Under the pieces are notes generated by a model. It saw nothing but the letters and a program-made list of their open reading frames with translations. It made no database searches and was not told where the DNA came from. Below, in pieces: positions 1 to 10,451 of a stretch of DNA of 64,000 bases. The position numbers and the translations under genes were made by a program. Origin of the DNA: Gammaproteobacteria bacterium (GTDB taxonomy: Bacteria > Pseudomonadota > Gammaproteobacteria > RBG-16-57-12); NCBI GenBank assembly GCA_022712945.1, contig JAFLJP010000053.1, positions 24,040-88,039 on the forward strand, written 5' to 3'. Positions within the stretch are counted from its first letter, which is position 1. Every line of letters starts with the position of its first letter.

Positions 1-1
1 T

Positions 2-724
2 GAAAAAGGTGAAAGCAGCGCTGCAGATATTGTGGTTTTTAGCCTTGGGCGAGGAAAGCCACTAAGTGCCGGGGGGGGAGGGCTTCTAGTCAGTAACCAG
101 AGTGCCATCATTAAGGCCATTCAATCTGAACCCATGCCGAGTATAGATAACTCTTTTTCAACGCGAATATTAATAATGCTGGCGTTATTGCTGAATGACT
201 TTTTGATTTCTCCGTACATATACAGACTACCCGCTTCATTGTCTTTTTTGAAGATCGGGAAAACTATCTACCCCGACCATGTAAATGTCGCTTTGATGCC
301 GAATTGTAAGAAAGTGCTCATTAACAGTTTGATGTATAAATATGATGAATTATCCCAAAAACGTTATAAAAAATCACAATTTTACTGCCATAAACTCAAG
401 TCGATTGATGGTTCAAACAGACTTGTTCACTTAGGACAGCCATACTATCGTCCCATTCGCTATCCTTTTTATTTATCTGGTTCGGTTTCGAATCTACCTG
501 ATAGCATTGTGAGTAAGATGAAAACATTAGGTATTGTAAGTATGTACCCGTGTGGGCTGCATCGATTAGAGAAGGTGCAACGTTTTTTGGTTAATAAATC
601 GGAAAAATTCCCTGGTGCTGATTGGGTGGCGGAACATTTGCTCAGCTTGCCTGTGCATTCACTGGTGAAAAAACAGGATCAAGTCCGTGTTGTTAAATGC
701 ATTAAAAATTGTGTGATGAAATGA
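2..724 (+). CDS. C-terminal part of a DegT/DnrJ/EryC1/StrS-type aminotransferase-like polysaccharide biosynthesis protein (5' end outside window)
   Basis: Frame open from base 2: EKGESSAADIVVFSLGRGKPLSAGGGGLL; resembles the DegT Lys/Gly-rich region; EPS locus context. Confidence 0.6.
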   Translation, partial: EKGESSAADIVVFSLGRGKPLSAGGGGLLVSNQSAIIKAIQSEPMPSIDNSFSTRILIMLALLLNDFLISPYIYRLPASLSFLKIGKTIYPDHVNVALMPNCKKVLINSLMYKYDELSQKRYKKSQFYCHKLKSIDGSNRLVHLGQPYYRPIRYPFYLSGSVSNLPDSIVSKMKTLGIVSMYPCGLHRLEKVQRFLVNKSEKFPGADWVAEHLLSLPVHSLVKKQDQVRVVKCIKNCVMK

Positions 725-2007
725 AGTCCGGGGTGATAGAAGAAAGGAATCCGGCTATCTATTTTGTGGTGCTTTATATTTTCATCTCTACGGGGCGCTT
801 GCATGAGTTGATACCCGGCCTAGCAGGTCTCCCGGTGGGGAAAGTATTTTTATTGCTTGCGCTATGGGCTGCCTTTAGCCTGGATAAAGGGCGACCACCG
901 TTAGTTGAAAATGGTCATATTGCTATTAAAAGGATGATTTATTTTGTGATTCTGGCCGTTATTAGCTTGAGTTTTTCTGTTTGGAAAGGCGCCAGCTTTG
1001 AAGTGCTAAAGGGTCCTATATTGAGCATGGCTATACTCTATTTCCTAGTGCTTAAAACTACAAAAAGCTATTTAGACGTCAAGTTCTATTTTTTTTCTCT
1101 ACTCATCATTGCGGGTTCTCTTGCTATATCGACCGCTACACTGGGAGCGACGGGTCGATTGAGTGTAGGGGTAACATTAGATCCAAATGACTTGGCAATG
1201 GTTTTGGTGACCATTTTACCTTTCTCTATTATTTATTTCCTGAAGTCTACAGGGACGATGAGAATGACCTACGGTGGCCTTATGGTGGTTGTTTTGTTGG
1301 CCATTATTCTCACTGGATCACGAGGTGGCTTCTTGGGGCTTGTGGCTGTGATGGGGTATCTAGTGTTTAAACGTTATCCCGGCGTTAATGGAGAGAAAGG
1401 GAAAATTTATTTTTTTAGAAAAACAACATTAACAGCTGTAGCCGTTTCAGTCTTTTTGGCGCTCTCTCCACCAGAATATATTGAGCGCATTAATTCCCTT
1501 TTTAATTTGGAAGATGACTACAACGTTTCGAATAGCAAAACAGGCAGGCTCGGTATTTGGGCATCTGGAATCGATATAATGATGTCAAGGCCTTATGGTG
1601 TTGGTATTGGTGCCTTTCCTGCGGCACAAGGAATGCTAGCCGATGACGGGGCTTATAAAACAGCACACAATACATTGTTGCTAGTGGGTGTGGAACTGGG
1701 TTTTTTGGGTTTGTTGCTATTTTTATCTTTTTACGTTTTGGCGATTAAAAGTCTTTCAAAAATACAATCTGCCTCTACCCCTGAAAAGCGTGAAATGTGT
1801 TTGTTCGGTATTGCTCTAAGGGCTTCATTGCTCGGTTTTTTTGTGACAAGTTTCTTTTTGTCCCAAGCGTACTCTTCGTTGTTTTATTTTCTTATTGCAT
1901 TGAGTGTCCTACTTTCCTTGGTTTATGAAAAAAATGAATCGAACTGTAATGATAATTGTGAAATGGTGGACTCTCCGAAGAGTGCCGGTAATGGTGTTTT
2001 AAGATAG
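709..2007 (+). CDS. O-antigen ligase/polymerase family membrane protein
   Basis: 432 aa, many TM segments, GSRGGFLGL and large loop followed by H-N-T-LL (TAHNTLLLVGVELGFLG) typical of Wzy_C/WaaL proteins. Confidence 0.75.
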   Translation: MCDEMKSGVIEERNPAIYFVVLYIFISTGRLHELIPGLAGLPVGKVFLLLALWAAFSLDKGRPPLVENGHIAIKRMIYFVILAVISLSFSVWKGASFEVLKGPILSMAILYFLVLKTTKSYLDVKFYFFSLLIIAGSLAISTATLGATGRLSVGVTLDPNDLAMVLVTILPFSIIYFLKSTGTMRMTYGGLMVVVLLAIILTGSRGGFLGLVAVMGYLVFKRYPGVNGEKGKIYFFRKTTLTAVAVSVFLALSPPEYIERINSLFNLEDDYNVSNSKTGRLGIWASGIDIMMSRPYGVGIGAFPAAQGMLADDGAYKTAHNTLLLVGVELGFLGLLLFLSFYVLAIKSLSKIQSASTPEKREMCLFGIALRASLLGFFVTSFFLSQAYSSLFYFLIALSVLLSLVYEKNESNCNDNCEMVDSPKSAGNGVLR

Positions 2008-2142
2008 CGGCTTAGGTGTTTTTTTCATAGGTCTCTTTAGGTTTGAGGAGAGTCCTTGTGCTATGAGCATAATGGATGACACCGAGAGCCAGACGTATAT
2101 GTTGGTTGTTTCTATGGGATATTGTAAAGGCAGGTTCTCAAT

Positions 2143-3849
2143 ATGTTTTTTTTAACCAGATACAGTAGCCTATTTCAAGTGCTACTTATGTTGCTCTACT
2201 TGCCATTTGTCCATGCGGAAAGCAGTGTGGATGTTTGTGTCGAAAAACATTGTTCAGCTACACACCCCTCATTTAACAGCAACTCTCTCGTGGATTGTAA
2301 AGATAAAATGGCAGAGGTGGGGCTTCTCGCAGAAAGGGGCGGCTCCTCTTCTTCAGTCGAGGGTGGGCTTTCTGATTGGAGTGGTCGTGGGTTAGAACGT
2401 TGTAACCTGAATCTTGATGATATAGTCGGTCGTTATGAGCAGGGCGTATTTTCGGATGATGACCACTGTCTTTTACATACTCCTCGTCATCAAGCCACTG
2501 ATGTTCCGGTTGGAGCGTTGATAGCGATAAAATCTCATCTTAATTCTTCTTTGTGGAAGGAGCTTTCGGGTAACTCAATTGTACTGAAAAACAATAAATC
2601 CACCGTTTCGACTACTGCTTGCCAAGTGAATGATGTGGTTATTTTAAAACCGGATTTTTTATTGGAGCCATTTTCACTATATACGGTGATTGTTACCCCT
2701 GATGTGGTAGACCCAACTGAGCAGGCAGCATCCAATTATTCATGGTCATTTACTACTGCAGGGCAGGATCTTCCTTTGCGGGATCTTTGGGAGATGAATA
2801 TGGTGAAGCTTGGAGGGAAGTGGGGGCGATACCTGGAAAAATATTATCCCAAACCCCGCTCTTATAATGAATCAAAGGGCATATATTATGATGCTCAGCG
2901 AGTATATTTCCAGATTGCTAGCTATTCAGGTGATCGTGAGCCTTGGGAGCAATATGCAGAGGAGGCTGAGCGAATATACCGAACATATTTAGATAGTAGG
3001 GGCTGGATAACGCAAGGTTGGCGTAAATTCCCACATGGATTTTATTTGGACTGGCTTAGATCGGGGAGTCAATCCGATAGGCAGGCGTTACTTGCACTGC
3101 GAGATAATAAGGTATTTCACAACCCAGAGGCTTCTCGGGAGATGTGGTATTGGTCGCATCGTTCGAGAGAAATCGCATTTGCACTTGAGGCAAATGTTTT
3201 TGCAGAAAGAGCGGGATACGCTCGAAATAACCTTCGAGTCTCTTTGTATCTCGATATGACGCTAAATCATATTAATGAGTGGGTGACGGGTAAGAGAGGC
3301 AACCCAGATGCCTCAAAACATAGATTTGCACCATTCATGGCAGGATTGACTGCTGAAGCTTTGATTAGTTTTTATGAGTGGGAACAGGAACGGGGAGCAA
3401 AGCCGGACAATCGAATCCCCAATGCATTGGCTGCATTGGCTGATTTCTTGTGGCTATCAAAAGTCGTTGATGGCCCTGACTCTGGGAAGCGAATGTGGGT
3501 GGAAGATGTTGGTGGTAAAGGCCCCCGGTGGACAGATGGCGGGGGCTCTGGATACGGTGCTTTTCGGTACGAAGATCAAGAAAAGTCAAAAAATAGCACG
3601 AAACCAGCTCCCAATCTTAACTTATTAATTGCTCCGCTTTATGCGTGGCTTTACAAGCACTCTGGGGATAGACACTATATTGAAAAGGGCGATTTGATCT
3701 GGGAAGGAGGCGTTGCCTTAGCTAACGTTGCCTGGAATACGAAAATATTTAATCAAAATTACCGCTGGAGTTTTGATTATGTGGAATGGCGGCGTGAGGG
3801 GGATGAAAAAGTGAGGATGGAGCTGGCAGAGATGATAATGAAGCATTAG
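2143..3849 (+). CDS. Secreted protein with Big_5/SbsA-like Ig domain and a C-terminal domain shared with the product of 4941..7853
   Basis: Signal peptide; Ig-like module ending YSWSFTTAG; ~320-aa C-terminus aligning by eye with the 970-aa lipoprotein (NTKIFNQNYRWSFDYVEWR). Confidence 0.65.
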   Translation: MFFLTRYSSLFQVLLMLLYLPFVHAESSVDVCVEKHCSATHPSFNSNSLVDCKDKMAEVGLLAERGGSSSSVEGGLSDWSGRGLERCNLNLDDIVGRYEQGVFSDDDHCLLHTPRHQATDVPVGALIAIKSHLNSSLWKELSGNSIVLKNNKSTVSTTACQVNDVVILKPDFLLEPFSLYTVIVTPDVVDPTEQAASNYSWSFTTAGQDLPLRDLWEMNMVKLGGKWGRYLEKYYPKPRSYNESKGIYYDAQRVYFQIASYSGDREPWEQYAEEAERIYRTYLDSRGWITQGWRKFPHGFYLDWLRSGSQSDRQALLALRDNKVFHNPEASREMWYWSHRSREIAFALEANVFAERAGYARNNLRVSLYLDMTLNHINEWVTGKRGNPDASKHRFAPFMAGLTAEALISFYEWEQERGAKPDNRIPNALAALADFLWLSKVVDGPDSGKRMWVEDVGGKGPRWTDGGGSGYGAFRYEDQEKSKNSTKPAPNLNLLIAPLYAWLYKHSGDRHYIEKGDLIWEGGVALANVAWNTKIFNQNYRWSFDYVEWRREGDEKVRMELAEMIMKH

Positions 3850-3892
3850 CAGAACCACTGAACCCGTACATATCATCTTGATGAACCATTAG

Positions 3893-4762
3893 GTGTTTTT
3901 TATGAAAAAAATGACAAATGTTGCCTTTTTGATTGGGGCGCAAAAGGCCGGTACAACTAATTTGGCCTATCTGCTGGAGCAACATCAAGATGTGATTGTT
4001 TCACACCCTAAGGAGCCCGACTTTTTTACAAAAAATTACTCTAAGGGTCGCGACTGGTATCTTCGATGCTTTGATGGTGATTCTGCAAAAGTATTTATTG
4101 ATGCATCAACATCATATTCGGCGGCCCCATTAGACCTCTCCATTTCGGGTTCTTCCAAAGCGATGAAGTTTTCAGGTGTTCCTGAAAAAATAAATGATGC
4201 AATTGACTCTCCCAAATTTATATATCTTCTGAGAGACCCTGTTTTAAGGGCGTATTCACTCTACTGGCATGAAGTGCGGGCGGGCAATGAAAAGAGATCA
4301 TTTAGGGATGTTCTCACTGCCGATTCTAATTATTTGAGAATTGGTGACTACCATGGTCAGCTCTGCCTATACCTAAAGTTTTTCCCGCTTGATTCCTTTA
4401 TGTTCGTCTGTTTTGAGGAGATGGTAAAAAAACCAGAAGAGACGGTAACAAATTGTTTGGAATTTTTGGGGTTAGATATAAATGAATTTGCTCTAAAAGT
4501 ACCACAAGGTAAAAACAAGGGCTTTCGCCTTAATCGCTTAGGCAGCATCCTGCATGCTTATGGGGTAACCAAAGTTGTAAGTAAAATCCTTCCAGCAGCA
4601 GCAAAAACGAAGCTGAGTCGGATTGTTACTAAGGACATCCCCCCTATTTCGAAGCAGGATGAGCAATGGTTAACAGAATATTACGCTGAAAAAAATAAAA
4701 AACTAGAGGAGTTAACCGGTATTTCTATTTCACATTGGAAAAAGCCTAGCGCAGTGATTTAA
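3893..4762 (+). CDS. Sulfotransferase family protein
   Basis: N-terminal PAPS-binding motif GAQKAGTTNLAYLL; YLLRDPVLRAYSLYWHE 3'-phosphate-binding-like motif. Confidence 0.85.
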   Translation: MFFMKKMTNVAFLIGAQKAGTTNLAYLLEQHQDVIVSHPKEPDFFTKNYSKGRDWYLRCFDGDSAKVFIDASTSYSAAPLDLSISGSSKAMKFSGVPEKINDAIDSPKFIYLLRDPVLRAYSLYWHEVRAGNEKRSFRDVLTADSNYLRIGDYHGQLCLYLKFFPLDSFMFVCFEEMVKKPEETVTNCLEFLGLDINEFALKVPQGKNKGFRLNRLGSILHAYGVTKVVSKILPAAAKTKLSRIVTKDIPPISKQDEQWLTEYYAEKNKKLEELTGISISHWKKPSAVI

Positions 4763-4854
4763 TCTTATCTTTCAGCCTGTAAAGCTTTTGTTGAAAACGT
4801 AGTCTGTGATGAATGTTATCAGAGGACATGGGCTGTGCTTTATTGGGCGCTTAT

Positions 4855-4901
4855 AAAAAAACACCCCTAGGCCAAATCCTCAAGGCCACCGGGGTGTGTG
4901 T
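4855..4901. terminator. Bidirectional intrinsic terminator between convergent genes
   Basis: AAAAAAACACCCCTAGGCC-AAATCCTCA-AGGCCACCGGGGTGTGTGT stem-loop between convergent CDS. Confidence 0.7.
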
Positions 4902-4940
4902 ATAGTGTCGCTTCGCTACTTATTATTAACTGCCTTGAAA

Positions 4941-7853
4941 TTACTTCATCTTAGCAAAACCCTCATTACGCCATTTGACATAATCAAAACTCCAGCGGTA
5001 GTTTTGATTGAATATCTTTGTATTCCATCCGGTGTTAGAGAGGCTGACGCCGCTAGTAAACAAGCGATCTGCAATATTGATGTATTTCATGTCGCCATAG
5101 TGTTGGAATAACCAAGCATATGCTGGGGCTATTAGAAGATTTAAGTCTATCGTCGGAGCACCCGATTTTATATCTTCATAACGGAAGGTAGAATACCCAG
5201 AGCCACCTTCATCATTCCAGTTAGGGCGGCTACCACCAAGATCTTCTACCCACATGCGTTTACCTACATTGTCACCTGATATGACAACAGCTTCATCGTA
5301 AAGGTAATCCGCCATTGACTTGATTGCTTCGGGTATCATTATGGTGGGAACAAACTCCGCTGGTACTGATGAATGGTTATAAAGCGCCGCGGGGTCACGA
5401 CCATTTTCCAGCTCCCATTCGTAGAATATGATCAGTGCCTCTGCCGTGAGGGCAAACATAAAGGGTGCGCGTCGATAAGAGGCGGTATAGCCAAATTCAC
5501 CTGATGTCCACTCCTTAATATGATTTAATGCCATGCTCACATAGCGGGCAACATCCGCCTCATCCCGAGGATAGCCAGCACGCTCCGCAAAAATGTGGGC
5601 CTCCAAAGCATAAGCAACTTCCCGTGAACGGCGCTCCCAGTACCAGGCTGGAATAGATATAGAGCGATCACCTGCCTCTGAAATGGCTGGATTGTCACGG
5701 ATTTTAGCGATATTTTCATACACTGCTGAATCACCCGTGCGTACATACTCCATGTAAATACCTTGAGCAAACCGTCGATAGCCGGGGAAGGAAAAATTAT
5801 ACCCTCCAGAGTTATTTACACTATTTTCTGCGTAGTTCATATAAACACGCTTAGCTTCCAGTGCATACGTATGCCATGGCTCAGATTGACCAGTGTAATC
5901 AGCAATTTGGTAAAACACCCTCTGACTATCGTAATATGTCATGCTCTGTTCGTTAAAGCTGCCAATCGGTGGATACAAATTAGTAAGGTACTGCCCCCAA
6001 TGCTCACCATCTGCTAGCATCTTTGATTCCCACTCACCCAACATAGGGAGTGCTTCGCCAGCTAATGTTGTAAAAGACCATGAGTAACTGCCACCCATGG
6101 CGTAGCCCGAAGTACTTGCAACACTGGAGAGTACCGTTGCAGTGTATGCGGTTGATGCCATCAAGTTTTCTACCGGATCAAGTGTTACTGTTGCGTCTGC
6201 ACAGGTTATTAGGGCAGATACATCACCGCTGTTACCCGTCAGGATAATCGCTTGTGAATTCACCGTTTGGCAGTCCAACGTATCGTCGAACTCAATAACA
6301 ATATTTTCACTTAGTTGAACCGTGTATGCTTGGCTAGAGGGGCTGGTTGAAAGAACAGATAAAACAACCGGGGTACTACTGTCATCATTGACAATAGTGA
6401 CTGCCGCAGTGGCCACACCACCCACTGAAGCTCCACCCGTTGGATTGCCTAGTAGCACATTGAAGACTTCATCTTCTTCCACCAAGCTATCATTAACGAT
6501 GGAAATTGTTTCAGTCTTGGATGTTTCTCCGTCAGCAAAGCTCAGTGTTGTCCAGTTAAAGTTGCCGTAATCCTGAGCGAAGGTAGCCGTCACCCCTTCG
6601 GTCATCCAATCAATGGTGACCGCACCATCGTTACCGCCCAGTCGATTAATGGTGATTTCAACCACACCACCATTTTCATCAACAGAGTAGCTGGCTGCGC
6701 CAAATGCAAAGCGGCCTGGTTCGTTTGGCTTTGTTTGCAAATTAATGGCACTATTTATTGCATCAAGCTCTGATTCAGTCGCTTGTGATGCATGCTGAAT
6801 AATACTGGAAAACCCCCCACTAACCTCAACTGGGAACACGTTAGAAAATTCACTTGGATGTTGCTCCCCAGAGATTGAAGATAGCTTGTCAATGATGTCA
6901 TTTAACATCGGAGAGGGAGTAATTGATGCCGCCGAGTTGACGATGTTTTTAATTTGTTCAAGCATTGCAGCCGTGATCATTACATCGCCGGTCAGTACGG
7001 TTGCGCTGGGGCGAGTATGCACAATGGCATCATCCATTGCGCTAGTCGCAAGGGAGTTATTAACATAAAGCCGATTGGCTGATGCCTCCAACAGTACTTG
7101 GCCGGATACAAGACTAGCCACCGCGGCAACAACTTTACTTGCGTGCTCACCCCCTAAACCGTCAAGCTTGCCATCAATCAAATCTGCAGCAATAGCATCA
7201 ACAACGTCATCTCCAGAGACGTTGGCACCGGTAGTATTCAAGATATTTCGAGTGCGCCGAATCATTTCGCCTAAAATCTCACTTGACTTACTGATGTTGG
7301 CCGCGTTATCTGCAGTAATTTCACTCTCAATAGGATCGAAAACAAATTGAGGATTGAGGCCAAAGCCAAAAATGTGCAGAACCACTTCCTGGGCACTAGA
7401 AAGATTTTCCGTAGTAATGCCACCGGCTAAGTTCTGAGCGGTTTTAGTAATAAGTGTTGAATGAGGATTGATATTAGAAATTCTTTCTTGTGAAGAAGAG
7501 TTGAGCACAACAGAGTAAAGGGTAAAATCAGGGGAGGTATTAGTCACTAAATCAGTTCCCCCTTCTGCCTTGATGATCAGTGGGTATTGCCCCTCTCTTA
7601 ACTGCAAGTCTGCTTGGTAGGTGGCGGCATCATCACTGCCCGCAATTTCCTGTACGCTGCCGTTTGCATCTTCAAGAGTGATCGTTGCCCCGACAATGGG
7701 GCCATCACCCACACTGCCGCTCAGTACCATACTGACGGGATCGTCGTTTTGTGGTGTATCAGCGTCTTTTGCACCACCACATGCTGCCAATAATGACAGC
7801 GTTAAAATTGATATTGCAAACTTCGCAAGAATTTTTGAATAAAGCATCGTCAA
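4941..7853 (-). CDS. Lipoprotein with Calx-beta and Big_5 Ig-like domains plus C-terminal domain shared with 2143..3849
   Basis: Lipobox LSLLAACGG; Calx-beta FGAASYSVDENGGVVEITINRLGG...DDSS; Ig-like YSWSFTT; C-terminal NTKIFNQNYRWSFDYVKWRNEG. Confidence 0.75.
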   Translation of the reverse strand: MTMLYSKILAKFAISILTLSLLAACGGAKDADTPQNDDPVSMVLSGSVGDGPIVGATITLEDANGSVQEIAGSDDAATYQADLQLREGQYPLIIKAEGGTDLVTNTSPDFTLYSVVLNSSSQERISNINPHSTLITKTAQNLAGGITTENLSSAQEVVLHIFGFGLNPQFVFDPIESEITADNAANISKSSEILGEMIRRTRNILNTTGANVSGDDVVDAIAADLIDGKLDGLGGEHASKVVAAVASLVSGQVLLEASANRLYVNNSLATSAMDDAIVHTRPSATVLTGDVMITAAMLEQIKNIVNSAASITPSPMLNDIIDKLSSISGEQHPSEFSNVFPVEVSGGFSSIIQHASQATESELDAINSAINLQTKPNEPGRFAFGAASYSVDENGGVVEITINRLGGNDGAVTIDWMTEGVTATFAQDYGNFNWTTLSFADGETSKTETISIVNDSLVEEDEVFNVLLGNPTGGASVGGVATAAVTIVNDDSSTPVVLSVLSTSPSSQAYTVQLSENIVIEFDDTLDCQTVNSQAIILTGNSGDVSALITCADATVTLDPVENLMASTAYTATVLSSVASTSGYAMGGSYSWSFTTLAGEALPMLGEWESKMLADGEHWGQYLTNLYPPIGSFNEQSMTYYDSQRVFYQIADYTGQSEPWHTYALEAKRVYMNYAENSVNNSGGYNFSFPGYRRFAQGIYMEYVRTGDSAVYENIAKIRDNPAISEAGDRSISIPAWYWERRSREVAYALEAHIFAERAGYPRDEADVARYVSMALNHIKEWTSGEFGYTASYRRAPFMFALTAEALIIFYEWELENGRDPAALYNHSSVPAEFVPTIMIPEAIKSMADYLYDEAVVISGDNVGKRMWVEDLGGSRPNWNDEGGSGYSTFRYEDIKSGAPTIDLNLLIAPAYAWLFQHYGDMKYINIADRLFTSGVSLSNTGWNTKIFNQNYRWSFDYVKWRNEGFAKMK

Positions 7854-8041
7854 TCACCTGTATACCAACGCATAATAATGTATGCTAATTTGAAGGTGTA
7901 AGTACTTTTCATTAAGGAAATATATATGAAAGTCATTACGTATTCATACTGAGCATAGCGACCAATTTATAGAGAAAATAAGCCGTAAACCGTGACGGAT
8001 TCGATGCTTTCAGTGGTGCTTAACAAGCAATAACGAGCATC

Positions 8042-8057
8042 TGTGAAGTAGATCACA
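8042..8057. promoter_or_regulatory. Candidate CRP/FNR-superfamily binding palindrome
   Basis: TGTGA-AGTAGA-TCACA, matching both 5-bp arms of the CRP consensus; in the intergenic region upstream of the 4941..7853 gene. Confidence 0.4.
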
Positions 8058-8509
8058 CCAAAAGCACTTTAGCGAACAGTTTTACGCATTAAAACGACCC
8101 TTGAGTAGCTGTAATTCAACGTTACCCTGCATCGGCAGAGAGTGAATAATGCTGCCCTCATGATGGCAATGGCCCTGAGTGAGATAGGCGAAGTGCTCTC
8201 TGAGGTAGCTGGACATCGTGCCGCTAAAATCCCCAGGTGATCCGGTGCATTCGCAAGGCACGGCTGCACATAACTATCATGCACCACCCACAGTTCGCTA
8301 GCCATACCCGCTACACTTGCTGCAAGTGCATTTTTTATAAACTACCGTAGTCGCATTTTATCTTGGGCAGGGCTGTCTGTAGTGATTTGGAATAGAAAGA
8401 GTTACACTGCTCGATCAATAGATGCTTGGTCAGGCAGGGTGAGCTGCATTAGCAAGGTTTTATAGCTCAGTTCCTGTGCCAGCTTAAATTAATCGCTTTA
8501 AGAAAAATT

Positions 8510-9652
8510 ATGAACCTCACATTTCTTTTTTTTGTCTCCCTACTGGTTGTTTTTTACATCTACATTGGCTATCCCTTGCTTTTATGGCTATGGGGGCGAA
8601 GTTGCGCGCGTCCAGAGTATGGGGCAAGCACCCCTCTCCCATCTATTTCAATTATGATCTCTGCCTATAACGAAGAGAGGTATATAGAAAAAAAGATTAG
8701 CAATGCGCTCGCTATCGATTACCCACAGGATAATATGCAGGTTATTGTTATTTCTGACGGCTCTTCTGACCGAACGCTTGAAATTGCTAATAGTTTCGAT
8801 GATGAGCGTTTAAAAGTTATTGAAGTGGTTGATAGGAAGGGTAAGCCAAATGCTTTAAATCAGGGGTTGCAGTATGCGACGGGTGATATTTTAGTCTTTA
8901 CAGATGCCAATGTCTTTTTTGACCCCTCATCTATTCAGGCTCTTGTCGAACCCTTTTCGAATGCGGACTGTGGTGCGGTCAGTGGCTGTGTGGAGTTGGT
9001 GGCAATGGAGAGTGGCGAGCCGCTGGGTGAAGGGGCTTATATGAAGTATGAGCGTTTTATGCAGCTTCGCGAGTCACTGCTGCATACGATGGTTGGGATT
9101 GATGGTGGAATGTTTGCCATCAGACATGAGTATGTTTCCACGGTTCCAGAAGAGATAATCTTGGATGATTTTTACCTGGCTATGCGTGCTATTGCTAACA
9201 ATGCTCGTATCATATACCAGCCACAAGCCAAGGCTCATGAACTCGTCCCCGCCTCAGTATCCCAAGAGTTTCGACGGAAGACCCGTATTGCCGCGGGCGG
9301 TTTTCAAGTGTTGAAGTATTTGGACTTCCTGAAACAACCGTTTAAACATGTGAAGGCAACCTTCTTTTTTGTTTCCCATAAATTACTCCGGTGGCTCTCT
9401 CCTTTTTTCTTGCTACTGCTGTTGGGAACCAGCGCATGTAGTAGTGAATCGTTGGTGATCAATGTTTTTTTCTGGATGCAAATATCCTTTTATGGCTTAG
9501 CCGTGGTGGGGTACTTTATTCCCGCATTAAGAGATAGGACGGCGGTTTATATACCCTACTACTTTTCTGCCATGAACATGGCTTGTTTTATCGGCTTTTG
9601 GCGCTATCTTTTTGGCATGCAAAAAGTGACCTGGAATCGTGTCGAACGTTGA
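8510..9652 (+). CDS. Glycosyltransferase family 2, membrane associated
   Basis: PSISIMISAYNEERYIEKKISNAL, VFTDANVFF, C-terminal TM helices. Confidence 0.85.
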   Translation: MNLTFLFFVSLLVVFYIYIGYPLLLWLWGRSCARPEYGASTPLPSISIMISAYNEERYIEKKISNALAIDYPQDNMQVIVISDGSSDRTLEIANSFDDERLKVIEVVDRKGKPNALNQGLQYATGDILVFTDANVFFDPSSIQALVEPFSNADCGAVSGCVELVAMESGEPLGEGAYMKYERFMQLRESLLHTMVGIDGGMFAIRHEYVSTVPEEIILDDFYLAMRAIANNARIIYQPQAKAHELVPASVSQEFRRKTRIAAGGFQVLKYLDFLKQPFKHVKATFFFVSHKLLRWLSPFFLLLLLGTSACSSESLVINVFFWMQISFYGLAVVGYFIPALRDRTAVYIPYYFSAMNMACFIGFWRYLFGMQKVTWNRVER

Positions 9653-9725
9653 ATTTCTCGTTTAAAATGCGCTGATCAATGTGTTGTGCATTATTCACGA
9701 TATTAATAATATATAGAGGGTATTA

Positions 9726-10451
9726 ATGCTGAAGCAGCTTTTGAATAAAATACGAAGAAGAGAAACGCCTTTCTGGGGGAAGGTGTACAGAGTTGCCAAG
9801 AGCATGCGTAATGTTAATATGCCAGCTATTTGGCCTATTCACCATCTATTGCGGGGGGAGCGCACGCTTCGCTTGGCTTTGTGGGGTAAGCTGAGCAGTC
9901 TTTTTTACTATGAACCCATCTTTCGCACCATGTGTAGTGAGTGTGGGAACAATTTGAGATTGGTTGGTGGCATGCCTTTAGTGAGTGATTTGCTCCACAT
10001 GCGTATTGGAAATAATGTCACTATGCATGGTGCGGCTACATTCGCAGCAAGCAAGATTTATCCAAAACCAGAATTAATTATTGGTGACCATTCGCACCTT
10101 GGGTATCAAATGAATATTGCGGTTGGACAAAAGGTTGAAATAGGGCGCCATGTTTTAATTGCAAGTCGGGTTGCCCTTATTGGCTATGACCTTCATCCCA
10201 CTGACCCCATTAAACGCGCAGAAAACGAGCCGCCCAATGAGAGCGGCTGTGGTGATATTGTTATAAAAGACTATGCGTGGATAGGTATGAGTTGCACGAT
10301 ACTGAAGGGGGTAGTGATAGGAAAGGGTGCTATTGTTGCGACGGGGTCTGTTGTAACCAAAGATGTCCCTGATTTATGCATTGTTGCAGGGAACCCTGCC
10401 AGAGTAGTGAAAGAATTAGACGAGTACAAGTACGCCTTCGATGAAACCTAA
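9726..10451 (+). CDS. Hexapeptide-repeat (left-handed beta-helix) acyltransferase
   Basis: IVIKDYAWIGMSCTILKGVVIGKGAIVATGSVVTKDVPDLCIVAGNPARVVKE. Confidence 0.85.
   Translation: MLKQLLNKIRRRETPFWGKVYRVAKSMRNVNMPAIWPIHHLLRGERTLRLALWGKLSSLFYYEPIFRTMCSECGNNLRLVGGMPLVSDLLHMRIGNNVTMHGAATFAASKIYPKPELIIGDHSHLGYQMNIAVGQKVEIGRHVLIASRVALIGYDLHPTDPIKRAENEPPNESGCGDIVIKDYAWIGMSCTILKGVVIGKGAIVATGSVVTKDVPDLCIVAGNPARVVKELDEYKYAFDET

Noticed and set aside
8069-8305. 78-aa ORF in the spacer before the GT2 gene
   Set aside because: No motif, no RBS, unsupported; region treated as noncoding
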